The translations under genes and the position numbers were made by a program. The notes under the pieces are model-generated. The model saw nothing but the letters and a program-made list of their open reading frames with translations. It searched no databases and was not told where the DNA came from. This document shows positions 9,806-21,632 of a stretch of 64,000 bases of DNA, one piece after another. Source of the stretch: Anastrepha obliqua (taxonomy: Eukaryota > Arthropoda > Insecta > Diptera > Tephritidae); contig NC_072892.1 in NCBI RefSeq assembly GCF_027943255.1, forward strand, positions 167,216,792 through 167,280,791, read 5' to 3'. Position 1 is the stretch's first letter. Every line of letters starts with the position of its first letter.

Positions 9806-11268
9806 TTACTAAAAATCTCATTATTAATTATGTATGTATTATACTTATCAAAAAACCAATATGCACAACTATAATATTTTTAAGGATTTACCGACAAAAA
9901 AAAAATAGAACAAAAATTGTAATACTTTTAAAAATCACGTGGCAACACTTTTAAAAAATTTTTTCTTTTTAATTTCTAAAAATTTTCAATTTCATTTTAA
10001 ATTTTCTTTGGTTAAAAGAATTTAGTGGCGATAAAACTTCATAACAAAAAAAATTGAAAAGGTACATATTCATGTACATATGCATAATCAGAAATGATCA
10101 ACAATAGCATGTTATTTTACTAAAAATCCAATTGATTTTTATTGATCATGTATTGAAAATTTGCTCACTAGATACCAAAAAGGTATTGCCAAGCAGGGTG
10201 ATTACATCATTTAGTAAAAAGAGAAACTTGTAAGAAATTTATTTACTCGAATTTACTGCAGAAAACGGCATTATTTTCCTGTCCTTCTACAGGGTGGGCC
10301 ATTTTGAACCACCTATTTTTTTGAGAACGGTAACACAAACGACATGTCAAATGTGTTCATAATTTACTTAAAGGTTTGACATTTACGAAATGGGACGCTA
10401 TACGCTTGACCAAAATTGGGAAATATTGAAAACCTATTTCCGAAGGGGTGAGTCTTCTTCTTCTTCCGCGGTTACAGTAAATAGCGAGCGTTACCGTGAC
10501 ATGCTCAACAAGTTTTTGTTTCCAAAATTGAAGAGGATGACATGGACGACATTTGATTTCAACAGGACGGTGCAACTTGTCACACTGCCAAAGTTACAAT
10601 CGAACTTTTGGCTACCGTTTTTGAAAACCGAATAATCAGCCGAAATTCCGATATCAATTGGTCGCCTCGGAGCTGTGACTTAAGCCCGTTGGATTATTTT
10701 TTGTGGGGAGGCGTTAAGGACAAATGCTATGCGAACCATCCAGAGACGATTGATGCTTTAAAACACGAAATCGAAGTTGCCATTCATGAAATTAGAGCCG
10801 AAACAATCGAAAATGTGCTTAAAAACTGAGTTGATCGAATGGCCTACTGTAAAGCCAGTCGTGGCAGTCATTCTTAAAACACAATGTTCAATCTTCAAAA
10901 TAAAAAAAAAAGTTTGAAAAAAAATATTGATTAGTTTTTTTTTATAGCCAATTCAAAAAGCAAATTTTACATGGCCCACCCCATACTATTCCAGCACTTA
11001 TGTGGGTAAAAGAATCAAAAGATAAAATTCAGAGAATGTATTGAAGAGAAATGATAAAAGGTAATATTTGCTGGGACAGCCAGTTTAACAGATATTTCCC
11101 CCGAAACTCGATGTATGAAAAAACTCCCTTGGTTACAGTCCGGTTCAATTGATTAAAGGCAATCATTTGTATGGAGGAAAAAGGTTATTAAAGCAACCAT
11201 ATTTGATATATTGTAGTAACACAAAGGTTTTTGATAATTCAACTGAATACTGTACTTTGCTCAAATAA
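9806..11268. other. AT-rich flanks around the DD41D mariner, no gene seen
   Basis: Apart from the mariner at 10288-10985, nothing in 9806-10287 or 10986-11268 resembles a coding sequence. Part of 10990-11200 has the look of decayed repeat, but I could not assign it. Confidence 0.4.
10288..10985 (+). mobile_element. DD41D mariner, internally deleted (about 700 bp)
   Basis: The element is bounded by TA dinucleotides and terminal repeats: CAGGGTGGGCCAT at 10290 and, inverted, ATGGCCCACCCCA ending at 10983. The N-terminus (MGRYTLDQNWEILKTYF) is present. An internal deletion then removes about half the transposase, joining at AVTVNSERYRDML. The second catalytic Asp survives in FQQDGATCHT (about 10565) and the third in the RSCDLSPLD region (about 10690), 41 residues apart as in rosa-type DD41D mariners. 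A frameshift precedes FQQDG. Non-autonomous. Confidence 0.85.
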
Positions 11269-11390
11269 TACAAGGTGAAGTCCAAACCAAACAAGACTGG
11301 CGTCATAAAAATGTTTTTGATGGCGCCATCTTTTTACTGAGTTACTGTGTTGGAAGTTACATCCCTAGTTGACTTCCAGTGAAAGCTTGG

Positions 11391-14300
11391 TGATATACTT
11401 CTACATGTGTAGAAGTCCACGCAAGTGGGGAAAGTTACTGATCGTCATTCACTTGGGAATGGCCAGGACGATTCTTCTACATATGGTCCAAGCAGCTCAC
11501 AACGGCCGGGATTAGCCCACGTATCCTCTGGGTAGCTTCCGAACACCCGTTCGGGAGTGAGCTAAAGTGAGAAGGCGAAACATTCCAGGATAGCTGGTTG
11601 TGCGTTGGGTTTGGGACCCGCCACTTAAAAATCCCCCCCAATGAAAACTTTAAAAAAGCCTCGGATGAGACCTCCCTATACTGATGACGACCCCTGCAAA
11701 CGAAATAAGGACTATGATTTGAGGGCATGCACCTGGAATGTCCGGTCCCTTAATGGGGAAGGTGCCTCTGCCCGGCTGGTTGATGTCCTCGTGAGAGTAA
11801 AGGCTGGCATCACTGCCATCCATAGATGCGATGGACGGGGCAAGGAAAGAAAACCGTAGGACCTTGCGACGTCTACTACAGCTGCCATGTAAAGGAGCGC
11901 AAATTCGGTGTCGGATTTGTTGTGGGAGAGAGACTTCGTCGCCAAGTACTGCCGTTCACTCCGGTGGACGAGCGTCTCGCAACAATCCGCATCAAAGCCC
12001 GTTTTTTTAACATATCGCTAATTTGCGCCCACGCCCCGACGGAAGAGAAGGACGATGCGGCCAAAGATTCTTTCTATGAGCGCCTGGAACGTTCCTATGA
12101 GCGCTGCCCCCGCCACGACATAAAAATCGTGCTTGGCGACTTCAACGCCAGGTTGGGCAAGGAGGGAGTTTTTGGTCCCACAGTCGGAAAATTCAGCCTG
12201 CACAACGAAACATCCGGTAACGGACAGAGGCTGATCGACTTCGCCGGGGCCCGCAACATGGTAGTCTGCAGCACCAGATTCCAGCATAAGAAGATTCACC
12301 AAGCCACCTGGCTGTCTCCTGATCGAAAAACACGAAACCAAATCGATCATGTTGTGATAGATGGAAGACACGCTTCTAGTGTATTAGATGTACGTACGAT
12401 CCGAGGACCCAACATTGACTCGGATCACTACCTTGTTGCAGCCAAACTGCGCACACGCCTCTGTGCAGCAAAAAACGTACATCTACCTACGCAAAGAATG
12501 TTCGACATCGAAAAGCTGCAATCACAACAGACAGCCAGAAGATTCGCCACTCGACTCTCACTCCTGCTCTCCGAAAGCACTGCCCAACAAATCGGCATAC
12601 GCGAGCAATGGAGCAACATTTCTCGTTCCCTACGTACCGCCGCCGAAGAAGAAATCGGATTCCGGCGAGCCCGAAAAAACAATTGGTACGACGAGGAATG
12701 TCATGCTGCCGCAGAAAGAAAGGATGCCGCCTATAGAGCCACGCTGCGATCGGGCGAACGCGAGCCATGTGGGATCGCTACAGAGAGCTGAAAAAGAAAG
12801 AGAGACGTATTATCCGACAGAAGAAACGAGAGGTCGAAATACGTGAGTGCGAGGAGCTTGAGATGCTGGCCAATAGGAACAACGCCCGAAAATTTTACCA
12901 GAAAGTTCGGCGGCTTACAGAAGGTTTTAAGACCGGGGCGTTGTCCTGTAAGAACAAAGACGGCGATCTGGTGACTGACGTACAGAGCAATCTTAAATTA
13001 TGGAGGGGACACTTCTCGAACCTGTTAAACGGTGACAGCTGCGCATGTCATAGAGAATGTGAAGATCCCGATACCCCAATCGTTGACGACGGAATTGTCG
13101 TTCCGTTACCCGATCATGACGAGGTGAGAATAGCAATATCACGGCTAAAGAACAACAAAGCTGCGGGCGCCGACGGACTGCCGGCTGAGCTATTCAAACA
13201 TGGCAGCGAGGAGCTATTAAGGTGCATGCATCAGCTTCTATTCAAAATAGGGTCGGATGAAAGCATGCCTGCCGATTGGAATTTAAGTGTGCTCTGCCCA
13301 ATCCATAAGAAGGGCGATCCTGCAATTTGTGCCAATTACCGCGGGATTAGTCTTCTAAATATCGCCTATAAGGTTCTAGCGAGCGTATTGTGTGAAAGGC
13401 TGAAGCCCACCGTCAACCAACTGATTGGACCTTATCAGTGTGGCTTCAGACCTGGAAAGTCCACCATCGACCAAATATTCTCAATACGCCAAATCTTGGA
13501 AAAGACCCATGAAAGGAGAATCGACACACACCATCTTTTCGTCGACTTCAAAGCTGCATTCGACAGTACGGAAAGGAGTTACCTGTATGCCGCGATGTCT
13601 GAATTTGGTATCCCCGCAAAACTAATACGGCTATGTAAGATGACGTTGCTCAACACCAGCAGCGTACCATTGGTGGCGTATGCCGATGATATTGATATCA
13701 TCGGCCTTAACAACCGCGCTGTTAGTTCTGCCTTCTCCAAACTGGATAAATAGGCAAAGCGAATGGGTCTGGTGGTGAACGAGGACAAAACGAAGTACCT
13801 CCTGTCTTCAAACAAACAGTCGGCGCACTCGAGTATCGGCACCCACGTCACTGTAGACAGTTATAATTTCGAGGTTGTAAAAGACTTCGTCTATTTAGGA
13901 ACCAGCATTAACACCGATAACAATGTCAGCCTTGAAATCCAACGTAGAATCTATCTTACCAACAAGTGCTACTTTGGACTAAGCAGGCAACTGAGCAGTA
14001 AAGTCCTCTCTCGACGAACAAAACTAACACTCTACAAGACTCTCATCATGCCCGTCCTGACGTATGGCGCAGAAGCTTAGACGATGGCAACATCCGATGA
14101 AGCGGCGCTTGGAGTGTTCGAGAGAAAGATTCTGCGTAAGATTTTTGGACCTTTGCACGTTGGCAACGGCGAATATCGCAGACGATGGAACGATGAGCTG
14201 TATGAGCTTTACGACGACATAGACATAGCGCAGCGAATAAAGATCCAGCATCTACGTTGGCTGGGTCATGTCGTCCGAATGGATACAAACGCTCCGGCTT

Positions 14301-14516
14301 TGAAAGTATTCGATGCGGTACCAGCTGGTGGTAGCAGAGGAAGAGGAAGGCCTCCTCTGCGTTGGAAAGATCAGGTGGAGAAGGACTTGGCTTCACTTGG
14401 TGTGTCCAATTGGCGCCGGTTAGCACGAGAAAGAAACGACTGGCGCGCTTTGTTAAACTCGGCCAAAATCGCGTAAGCGGTTACCGCGCCAATTAAGAAG
14501 AAGAAGAAGAAGGAAG
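11391..14516 (+). mobile_element. RTE-type non-LTR retrotransposon, near full length
   Basis: The 5' UTR (11391-11640, including GGGTTTGGGACCCGCCAC) is shared with a separate fragment at 31.2 kb. An ORF with endonuclease and reverse transcriptase follows. The 3' end is a short (AAG)n run at 14494-14512, in keeping with RTE elements ending in short tandem repeats. A second, inverted copy of the RT part lies at 35883-37338. The element sits inside a mariner. Confidence 0.87.
11641..14476 (+). pseudogene. RTE ORF: endonuclease and reverse transcriptase, four lesions
   Basis: Endonuclease/exonuclease/phosphatase domain 11700-12440 (LRACTWNVRSLN, LGDFNARLG, DSDHYLVAAKL). Linker to about 12900. 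RT 13100-13760 (NNKAAGADGLPAELF, PIHKKGD, NYRGISLLN, VDFKAAFDS, AYADDIDII). C-terminal LYKTLIMPVLTYGAEA, RWLGHVVRM, and stop at 14474-14476. Lesions: frameshifts near 11840 and 12775, TAG at 13751-13753, and TAG at 14078-14080 where related copies have Trp. An in-frame deletion of about 145 bp near 13663 removes the FRQGD block, compared with the copy at 36.5 kb. Insect homologues are often labelled craniofacial development protein 2-like. Confidence 0.88.
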
Positions 14517-14566
14517 CGAAGTTATTGCGTCTAAAGTGTCAGTATGTTTGTGTCATCGGTACAAAA

Positions 14567-15575
14567 ATGAATTTCGAACAAAGAGGTAATATCAAATTTT
14601 GTTTTAAAATCGGTAAAACGTTTACCGAAACATTTGAATTGATGAAAAAGTTTATGGCGTTGATTGTCTATCTCGTGCCAGAGTTCATGAGTGGTTTACA
14701 CGTTTCAGAGATGGTTGGGAGGACATAAACGACAATGAACATACGGGCCGCTCAAAAACAGTAATCACCGAAAATTTCATCGAAATTGTTCGTAAATTTA
14801 TCAAAAGTGAACCGAAATCATCACTGAAATTCAGGGAATCGAAGTTGAATATCTCCAAAGTATCGATTTATCGCATTTTAACTGATCATTTGGGCATACG
14901 AAAGGACTGTTCACGTTTCATTCCGCAAAAGTTAACTGAGGACCAAAAATTGCTCAGAAGTCAACATTCGAAAGACCTCATTAAAGGGGCGAGAAACCAC
15001 TTCTTTTACAATATTGTAACGGGTGATGAAACGTGGTGTGCCCAACATGAACCTGAAAATAAGCGTGAAAGTGTCGAATGGAAGACCCCAGACGAGCCAC
15101 CACCCAAAAAATCGCGTTTGGAGAAGTCAAAAATCAAGTCGATGCTCATTTGTTTTTACGATTCCAAGGGAATTGTCCACAAGGAGTTCGTGCCAACGGA
15201 CCAAACCGTAAATACAATTTTCTATCGTGGCGTTTTGAAGTGTTTGTTGCATCGCATTCGTCGAATTCGCAATGAATACCGCGAAGGAGGAAACTGGCGC
15301 TTATTGCATGATAATGCACCATCTCATCGATCCACTCTTGTGACTGATTTTTTGACTATAAATCGCATTTTAACCATCAATCACTCACCATATTCGCCTG
15401 ATATGGCTCGGAAAATTGCATTTGGCCATGAAAGGAAAATGGTTTGCGTCCGTAGAGGCCATCCAAAAGGCTTGTACCGACATTCTGAAGAACATCTCGG
15501 TCAACGACCTGAAACGTTCTTTCGAAAAGCTTTTAGATCGCGCAAAACAGTGTGTGGAAGGGACTATTTTGAATA
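14567..15575 (+). pseudogene. mariner DD34D transposase, frameshifted
   Basis: It starts MNFEQRGNIKFCFKIGKT (ATG 14567). The HTH region is scrambled by frameshifts up to about 14840. A good frame then covers NISKVSIYRILTDHLG, the first Asp in VTGDETW (about 15025), KSKIKSM and the second Asp in LLHDNAPSH (about 15305). After YSPDMA (about 15405) a short deletion with frameshift removes the APCDF motif holding the third catalytic Asp. The C-terminal sequence (FASVEAIQKA-like) continues in another frame to about 15575. Inactive. Confidence 0.85.
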
Positions 15576-15835
15576 AATAAACTCGAAATTATCAGCACAA
15601 AGCTCCTGTCGTTTCTATTTTAGCTTAGTCTTGTTTATTTTGGACTTCACCTTGTAAAATGGTTAAAAATTAAAACTTCTTCCATAAAAAGTATTGCCTT
15701 TAATCAAGTGAATCGGATTGTATTTATTGTAGTATTGAAATGAGCACAGTTTCCAGCGGATTTTGTTCTCGCAAGCGCTTGCCCGTGACTGCCATTCTGT
15801 TTATTTTGGAATATCAAAAGATAAAATCAAATTTT

Positions 15836-15952
15836 GTGTAGAAGTCATCGCCCCTCAGCAAGCAGTAGCAGTAGAGTGTAATGCTGTCATGAAGAAGCCT
15901 CTTATGAAAAACCTTCTACCATTCAGAGGTGGCATAAAATTGTAGGCCATTT
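15836..15952 (-). repeat. SINE-like repeat, distal half, divergent
   Basis: Inverted, diverged copy of the family seen best at 47770-48008 (plus orientation defined by the AATTGGCGCG start). It keeps the GAGGGGCGA and ATACACTC landmarks in complement. It abuts the other half in opposite orientation. Confidence 0.5.
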
Positions 15953-16052
15953 TAGGTTACCTTTTTTTTAAGGTTCGGCCGAGCTCCCACTCTTACATAT
16001 CTGCGGTGTGTATCTTGATGTTATTCTAAAAATAGTTGGCCTACAATTTTAT
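15934..16052. repeat. perfect 16-bp inverted repeat joining two halves of the SINE-like repeat
   Basis: ATAAAATTGTAGGCCA (15934-15949) and TGGCCTACAATTTTAT (16037-16052) are perfect inverse copies 87 bp apart. The right arm side holds the proximal half of the SINE-like repeat (GGCCGAGCTCC...GTCTTGATGTT-like, 15978-16032) in plus orientation. Confidence 0.7.
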
Positions 16053-17696
16053 ATATCCATATAGTTTAAGGTACATTTTAAACAGTATTCTATTTAATTG
16101 AAAAATTTTATATTTTTCATTCTTTAAGCTTCTATTTTCTGTTCTTCAACAATCAAGCTCCAAATTATTAGTCGTTTCTTGACTTGATCAAAGCAATTTT
16201 TTCTTCTTCGTACATTCTTGTTCGTTTTAAAAATGTCTTCATAGATTTAGAAAATGTAATTTCCTCAACTTAATACTTAAAAAGCTTTCACGGAGCATGA
16301 ATAAAAATATTTTTAAATTTTCATACAAATTTCAAAAATTGTGTAATAATGGCGAAATCTTCCACTTTTTTTTAATTGCCCGTCAAAATTCAAAACCAAC
16401 TCATTCATCACTGAAAAAGTGCTATTTGTTCATGCTTTGGGGAATGAGCTTTTTGGCGCATTTAAGCTTGTTAATCAAACTTTCATGTATTTTTCGTAAA
16501 GCTTTCACCTACGTCACAATCGAAACTAAAATTTTACGAATCGATATTGTGAATGAAGTTTACTCTTCTTATTTTGTTTTATTATTTTAATAATACTTTC
16601 CCATATTTGTTAGAAAAAATTTCAAATTTTCATTTTACACTTTTTTTAACTTTGCCATTTATGTTCTGTGCCTTTTTCTGTAAATAACACTTTGTGAGCC
16701 TTGGCTTGTTTTCAAAACTTTACTAATTGGTCAAGCTTTTAATTCCGACACATTTTTAGTTTTGCAATTATATTCTACCCCTTTTTCTGGTATTGTAAAA
16801 AACACTTTGTATCTCTTTACTTGTGTTTAAAATCCATTCGAATTATAAAATAATTACCCAAATGTGTTTCAGGTTTGTTGCACACCTTTGCATTTTCAAA
16901 ACGTAGATGTTTTCCAAATAACTGGTTAAATTTTTCTTATTTTTCTATTTTGTTTTTAATTTTTTTTTAATTTCAATCTCATAAACTCATGCAATACTTT
17001 ATAGATATATAATATATACATGTATATATGTATTCATATATTTTCAATCCTTCAAGTACAATTTTGTGCGTATCCTGTCGATTTCTTAACATTCCTCCTT
17101 TGCATATTCATATTTGTTTACCTACGTACTAACGTTATCAACATTGCAAGGTACTAAGTTCCAATAATACTTAGGAAAATTTCATTATTTTGATGATAAG
17201 TAAAAAATCACCTGACCTAATAAGGAGCAGAAATCAAAGGTCGACTTTGTTTAACCTAACCTAAAATTCGAAAAGAGATATGACTCCAATCGAATGAAAG
17301 GTGGCTTGAAGAAAATTTCTGAAGGTTATCATTGTTTGTAAAAAATATCCATATCCGTTCCAAATCATTCGTTTCAACTCTGTTGGGTGTGATTCGGCGT
17401 CTTAAAGCGAATCAAAGTTTCAAGTAAAAATTCGGTTTTCGGGCTACTTTGTCGGTTATTGTTTCCGTTCCTGCTATTACAAGTAACAGATTTTTAACAT
17501 AGTACTGTTAGGCCTCTGCTATTCGCCGCTTCTCTGTTCGCTATCTCTCTGCTCCGTTCATTTGACGAAAAATTTGCATGTGAAAGCAACAACAAAAGGT
17601 CTCTTCTATGTGCCACTTCTCTGCTCGGTTCAAATTTGCATGTGAAAGCAACATCAAAGTTATAGAGCAAGACTCAGCGCTAACGATGGTTATACC

Positions 17697-17853
17697 GAAG
17701 GCGGATGTATTAAAGGTGGTATCGTTTAATCAGCTGATTTGTTTGTTTTTTTCTTTTAACATATCCATGTGGCTGTCAATACTTTGCCGTGACAATCAAA
17801 CGTACAAAACGTTGTTGTTGATCTAGTGCCACCACCTTTAACGAATATGCCTT
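17697..17853. mobile_element. short MITE (about 157 bp)
   Basis: GAAGGCGGATGTATTAAAGG at 17697 and, inverted, CCTTTAACGAATATGCCTTC ending at 17853 form imperfect ~26-bp terminal repeats (core TTAAAGGTGGT). No coding capacity. Confidence 0.6.
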
Positions 17854-18112
17854 CATTATTACCTCATAAACTGGTATAACTCACTATTTTGCAAATAAAT
17901 GTAATTTAAAGCAGCTCTTTTCCAGCATTGCCAAGATATGTTTATTTATATCAGTTGCTTCATCTATTCGCCGCTTGTTAACGCTTGACGAAAAGAACAG
18001 GCCTGTTATCATCGACTGAGAGCATTTTTTTCTGTTTTCAATGAAAAAAAAGGGTGCGTAACTTACATCAGTCAATAATCAAGGATTCATACTGAGAAGA
18101 TTTTCAAAAAAC

Positions 18113-19038
18113 TAAAGGTGGTTAAATTTCAAGGGCTGATGTTGAATGTGAACCACACCTAAACGTCAAGTTTTTTTTTTCAATTTCAGACTAACTCAAT
18201 GTGAACGATGGCAAAATACACAATCGAGCAACGCGTTAAAGTTATTCAGGCTTATTATGAAATCGGGCGTTCAAATCAAAATGCATATCGCGCACTTCGT
18301 GAAGAAAATCATCTTCAGTGATGAGGCCCATTTTCATCTCAGTTGATTCGTCAATAAGCAGAATTGCCGCATTTGGGCGAATGATAATCCAAGTGTGATT
18401 GCCGAAAAACCAATGCACCCACAAAGAGTGACTGTTTGGTGCGGTTTATGGGCCGGCGGCATCATTGGGCCGTATTTTTTCTAAAATGAGGCCGGTCAGG
18501 CAGTTACTGTGAATAGTGTTCGCTATCGTGAGATGATAATGAACTTTTTATGGCCCGAGCTGGAAGATGTGGATGTGGACGATATGTGGTTTCAACAGGA
18601 CGATGCCACTTGTCACACAGCTAACGAAACAATGGCTCTTTTGCGCGAAAAAATATGATGGCCGAATAATCTCACGTCGCGGCGATGTCAATTGGCCGCC
18701 AAGATCATGTGATTTTACACCGTTGAGTGTTTCTTTGAGGTTATTTGAAAGAAAAGGTGTACATCGATAAGCCAGCAATAATTCAAGAGCTAAAGGATGA
18801 GATAATTCGGCACATTAACGGCATAGATCCTCAATTATGTCTCAGCGTCATCGAAAATTTGGACCATCGGATGGAGGTGTGCCGCCGAGGCCGCGGCAGC
18901 CATTTGGCCGATATTTTGATTCATACGTAATTGAGCCATACTAATATTATCATAATAAAGAGAAATGACAATAATTTCTTAAAAAAAATGTATTTTATTC
19001 CAAATCAACACCGGCTCTTGAAACTTAACCACTCTTTA
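18113..19038 (+). mobile_element. DD41D mariner with decayed transposase
   Basis: Flanked by TA. Terminal repeats: AAGGTGGTTAAATTTCAAGG at 18115 and the inverse of AAGAGTGGTTAAGTTTCAAG ending at 19036, matching over about 30 bp. ATG 18209 starts MAKYTIEQRVKVIQAYYEIG, then a deletion joins directly to IFSDEAHF (first Asp, about 18315). CRIW, GLWAGGIIGPYF and FQQDDATCHTA (second Asp, about 18595) follow, then RSCDFTPL with the third Asp position changed. Stops occur at TGA 18344 and TAA 18482, with frameshifts after 18640. Inactive. Confidence 0.87.
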
Positions 19039-21100
19039 CTAAGTCCTTAAACATTCGAAATTTCTAAGTAATCAAGAGCGTTCAAATGAAGCACCCGATT
19101 TATAGGTGTATTTTTATTCACTGACAATTTCACAGGCAAAAGATTTAATTTTTTTTTTTTTCAATATATTTATTTGCAATTTGATATAGAAAGTCAGAAA
19201 CAAAATTTTAATTTCTCGAACTTTTGGCATTTCTTCTCCCCTTTCGATGACCGATGATCCCTACAACCGGTAATAGTTTCTCATTACATTTGAGTGCTGC
19301 TTATTCTTACCAAATCTGAGGTACCAAAGAAATATTTTCTATCGCTTGCCTTAACTAACAGTTGCCCCGTTAGTTTATTAGCCCAATTTTTTAAAGCTAT
19401 TGAAAGCAGCTATTATTTAGAAAATTTCACGCCCTTTTCGCTCAGTATCCCAATCACATTCTAATAAAAGTGAAGACAATTTGTAATTTTTTTTTCAATT
19501 TCCTCACTTTGCTCTGTTAATTTTTTTCCCCCTCTAGGGAGACATTTTTTTTTTAGAAAAAAAGCGCTTTTCTTTCTGAACGCTTCCAAATTGAGTAATA
19601 CACATATTATAGAAAAAATAAAATTTTAATGAGTTTAGTTTACCGTTAACTGACACTTCGCAACTCCTTTACTAACAGTTATCAAACAGAATTTACTGCT
19701 AGAAAGAGCGTCAGAGTGGCTCATCTCACTCTTGCTAAAGTTGGCGGTTAACGCATCCTAACTGTTGTTTAATTTTAACTGCTTTTTTCCTAAAATAAAT
19801 AAAATATTCGTAACAATAAAATGAGAGAATTTGTTTTGCCTTTGTTTTCAAATAAAATGAGAGAATTTGTTTTGCCTTTGTTGCAAAAATCGAAACGTTT
19901 TTCAATATTCCCAACCGTTTTCACACCTAAAAATGTTATATTAAAAGTTTATAAAAAGTACCACATAAAGATGTTCAACTTATACATACACAAGTTTACG
20001 TATGTAAATATATATAAGTATAAACAGAGGCAAGTACTACGATTACTATGCTCTTAATTCTAATTTGATATTTATGTTTTTATCATGCAGTAATATGTAA
20101 TTCTCAATTTTTTTTTTCATTAATGTATATATTTTTTTATTTCGTATAAAAAAGATATTAAACTAACCATTTCTTTTTTTAATTTTGTTTTAAAGTCTCT
20201 TGGGAATATACTCGTATGTATGTGTTTATGTTTTGTTTTTAATAAATAAAATGAATGCATTACAGTAATTATTTTTATTTTTGCTTTTTACTCTTAACGC
20301 GTGGTTTTATAAAAATAAAATCAGTTATGAGAAATCGGTTTTAGAAATGAGATTTAAAAATGCTGTTAGGTTTCACTTTAAGCAATTTTCGTTTTGTTTT
20401 TAATTTGGCTATTTTTATATTGCACACATATGTACATATTAAAGTTTGTGTGTATGCGAGTAGATTATTTAAGTAAATTTTAAACTTTTTATTTCACGAA
20501 TTCATGCTTTTTATTTGAAGTAAAATATGTTGCTTCACTTTTTCGAGCTTAACCTCCTAAATGTTCTTTACCACGTGGGTTAAAAAGATACTCTGCAAGA
20601 AACTTTCACTTCGTTTAACGTAAAGCCATGCGCCATACTTTTTCTAGTGCTTTTATGATTTTTCAAGCAAAGCTATTATTGTAAAAAAACCAAACAGTAA
20701 TAATGTTATTAAAAGCTATATGCAACGTAAATACCAAATGGTTATTTATAAAATCTTTCCTTCGCAATTTTACAGAAATTTTTTATTTAAAAAAAAAAAA
20801 AGTTCATCAAGAACTAAAAATTGATATTTTAAAATTTAAAAGTGAAAATGATCAGTAATTTCAGAGCTGATATACGTTGAATGGGCGCTGTTTCTTAACA
20901 TAGTGTTAAGCGCATACAAGAACAAGCGTAACAGCCAGATGCTAGGATGCTAAGTTATTACAATTAAGTAAATTGGAAAGATTTAAAATATTGTAAAATG
21001 CTTGTAATATGTGAAATATTGAGGAAATTTATTACAACGAAATATGAATTTTTCATCATAATTGGTTATCACTTATAAAATGGCTGTTACTAGAAAAATA
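19039..21100. other. AT-rich non-coding stretch
   Basis: No gene recognised. It includes a tandem duplication around 19820-19881 (two copies of ATGAGAGAATTTGTTTTGCC, 36 bp apart). ORFs here are short and low-complexity. Confidence 0.5.
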
Positions 21101-21632
21101 ACTCGCCTTAGCTGTTTCACAAATTTAACAGCTAACAGAAAACGAGTAAGCATGATTCGGCTTGGCTGTTACACAAGAATAATTGCTTAAAGAAAACGAG
21201 TAACATGACTCGGCTTGGCTGTTATATAAAATAAACTGCTAACAGAAAGCGAGTAAACATGACTCGGTTTTGCTGTTACACAAAATTAACTGCTAATAGA
21301 AAACGAGTAAATATGACTCGGCTTGGCTGTTACACAAGAATAACTGCTAACAGAAAACGAGTAACATGACTCGGCTTGGCTGTTATACAAAACGAACTGC
21401 TAACAGAAGGCGAGTAAACATGACTCGGTTTTGCTGTTACACAAAATTAACTGCTAACAGAAAACAAGTAACATGACTCGACTTGGCTGCTATACAAAAC
21501 GAACTGCTAACAGTAGACGAGTAACATGATTCGACTTGGCTGTTACACAAGAATAACTGCTAACAGTAGACGAGTAAATATCACTCGGCTTGGCTGTTAC
21601 ACAAGATTAACTGCAAACAGACTGGCATGCTT
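21101..21632. repeat. 53/54-bp minisatellite, ten units, three-unit higher-order period
   Basis: Unit starts at 21101, 21154, 21207, 21261, 21315, 21368, 21422, 21475, 21528 and 21582. Each unit has two self-complementary parts: CGAGT-(6-7 nt)-ACTCG across the unit boundary, and CTGTTA paired with TAACAG inside the unit. Units 2-4 and 5-7 repeat the same order of three variants (GGCTTGG..ACACAAG, GGCTTGG..ATACAAA/ATATAAA, GGTTTTG..ACACAAA), giving a 161-bp higher-order period. It lies 1.35 kb past the Syt14-like stop codon. Confidence 0.92.

Larger units (their letters stand above)
11269..15656 (+). mobile_element. DD34D mariner interrupted by an RTE retrotransposon
   Basis: Terminal inverted repeats CAAGGTGAAGTCCAAA at 11271 and its inverse ending at 15654 match at 26 of 28 positions and are bounded by TA. 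The 5' end (11269-about 11390) and the remainder (about 14517-15656) belong to one mariner. The 3.1 kb between them is an RTE-type non-LTR element, so the RTE inserted after the mariner arrived. Confidence 0.88.
15657..18112. other. non-coding stretch with repeat fragments
   Basis: No host gene seen. It contains SINE-like repeat halves (15836-16056), a small MITE (17697-17853), and a 27-bp direct repeat (AAATTTGCATGTGAAAGCAA at about 17571 and 17631). The rest is AT-rich. Confidence 0.45.

Noticed and set aside
12388..12846. 152-codon ORF overlapping the RTE element
   Set aside because: Shadow frame of the endonuclease/linker region.
21101..21632. CRISPR-like regular repeats
   Set aside because: Units are contiguous without unique spacers, with a higher-order variant order, in a fly genome. 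This is a minisatellite.
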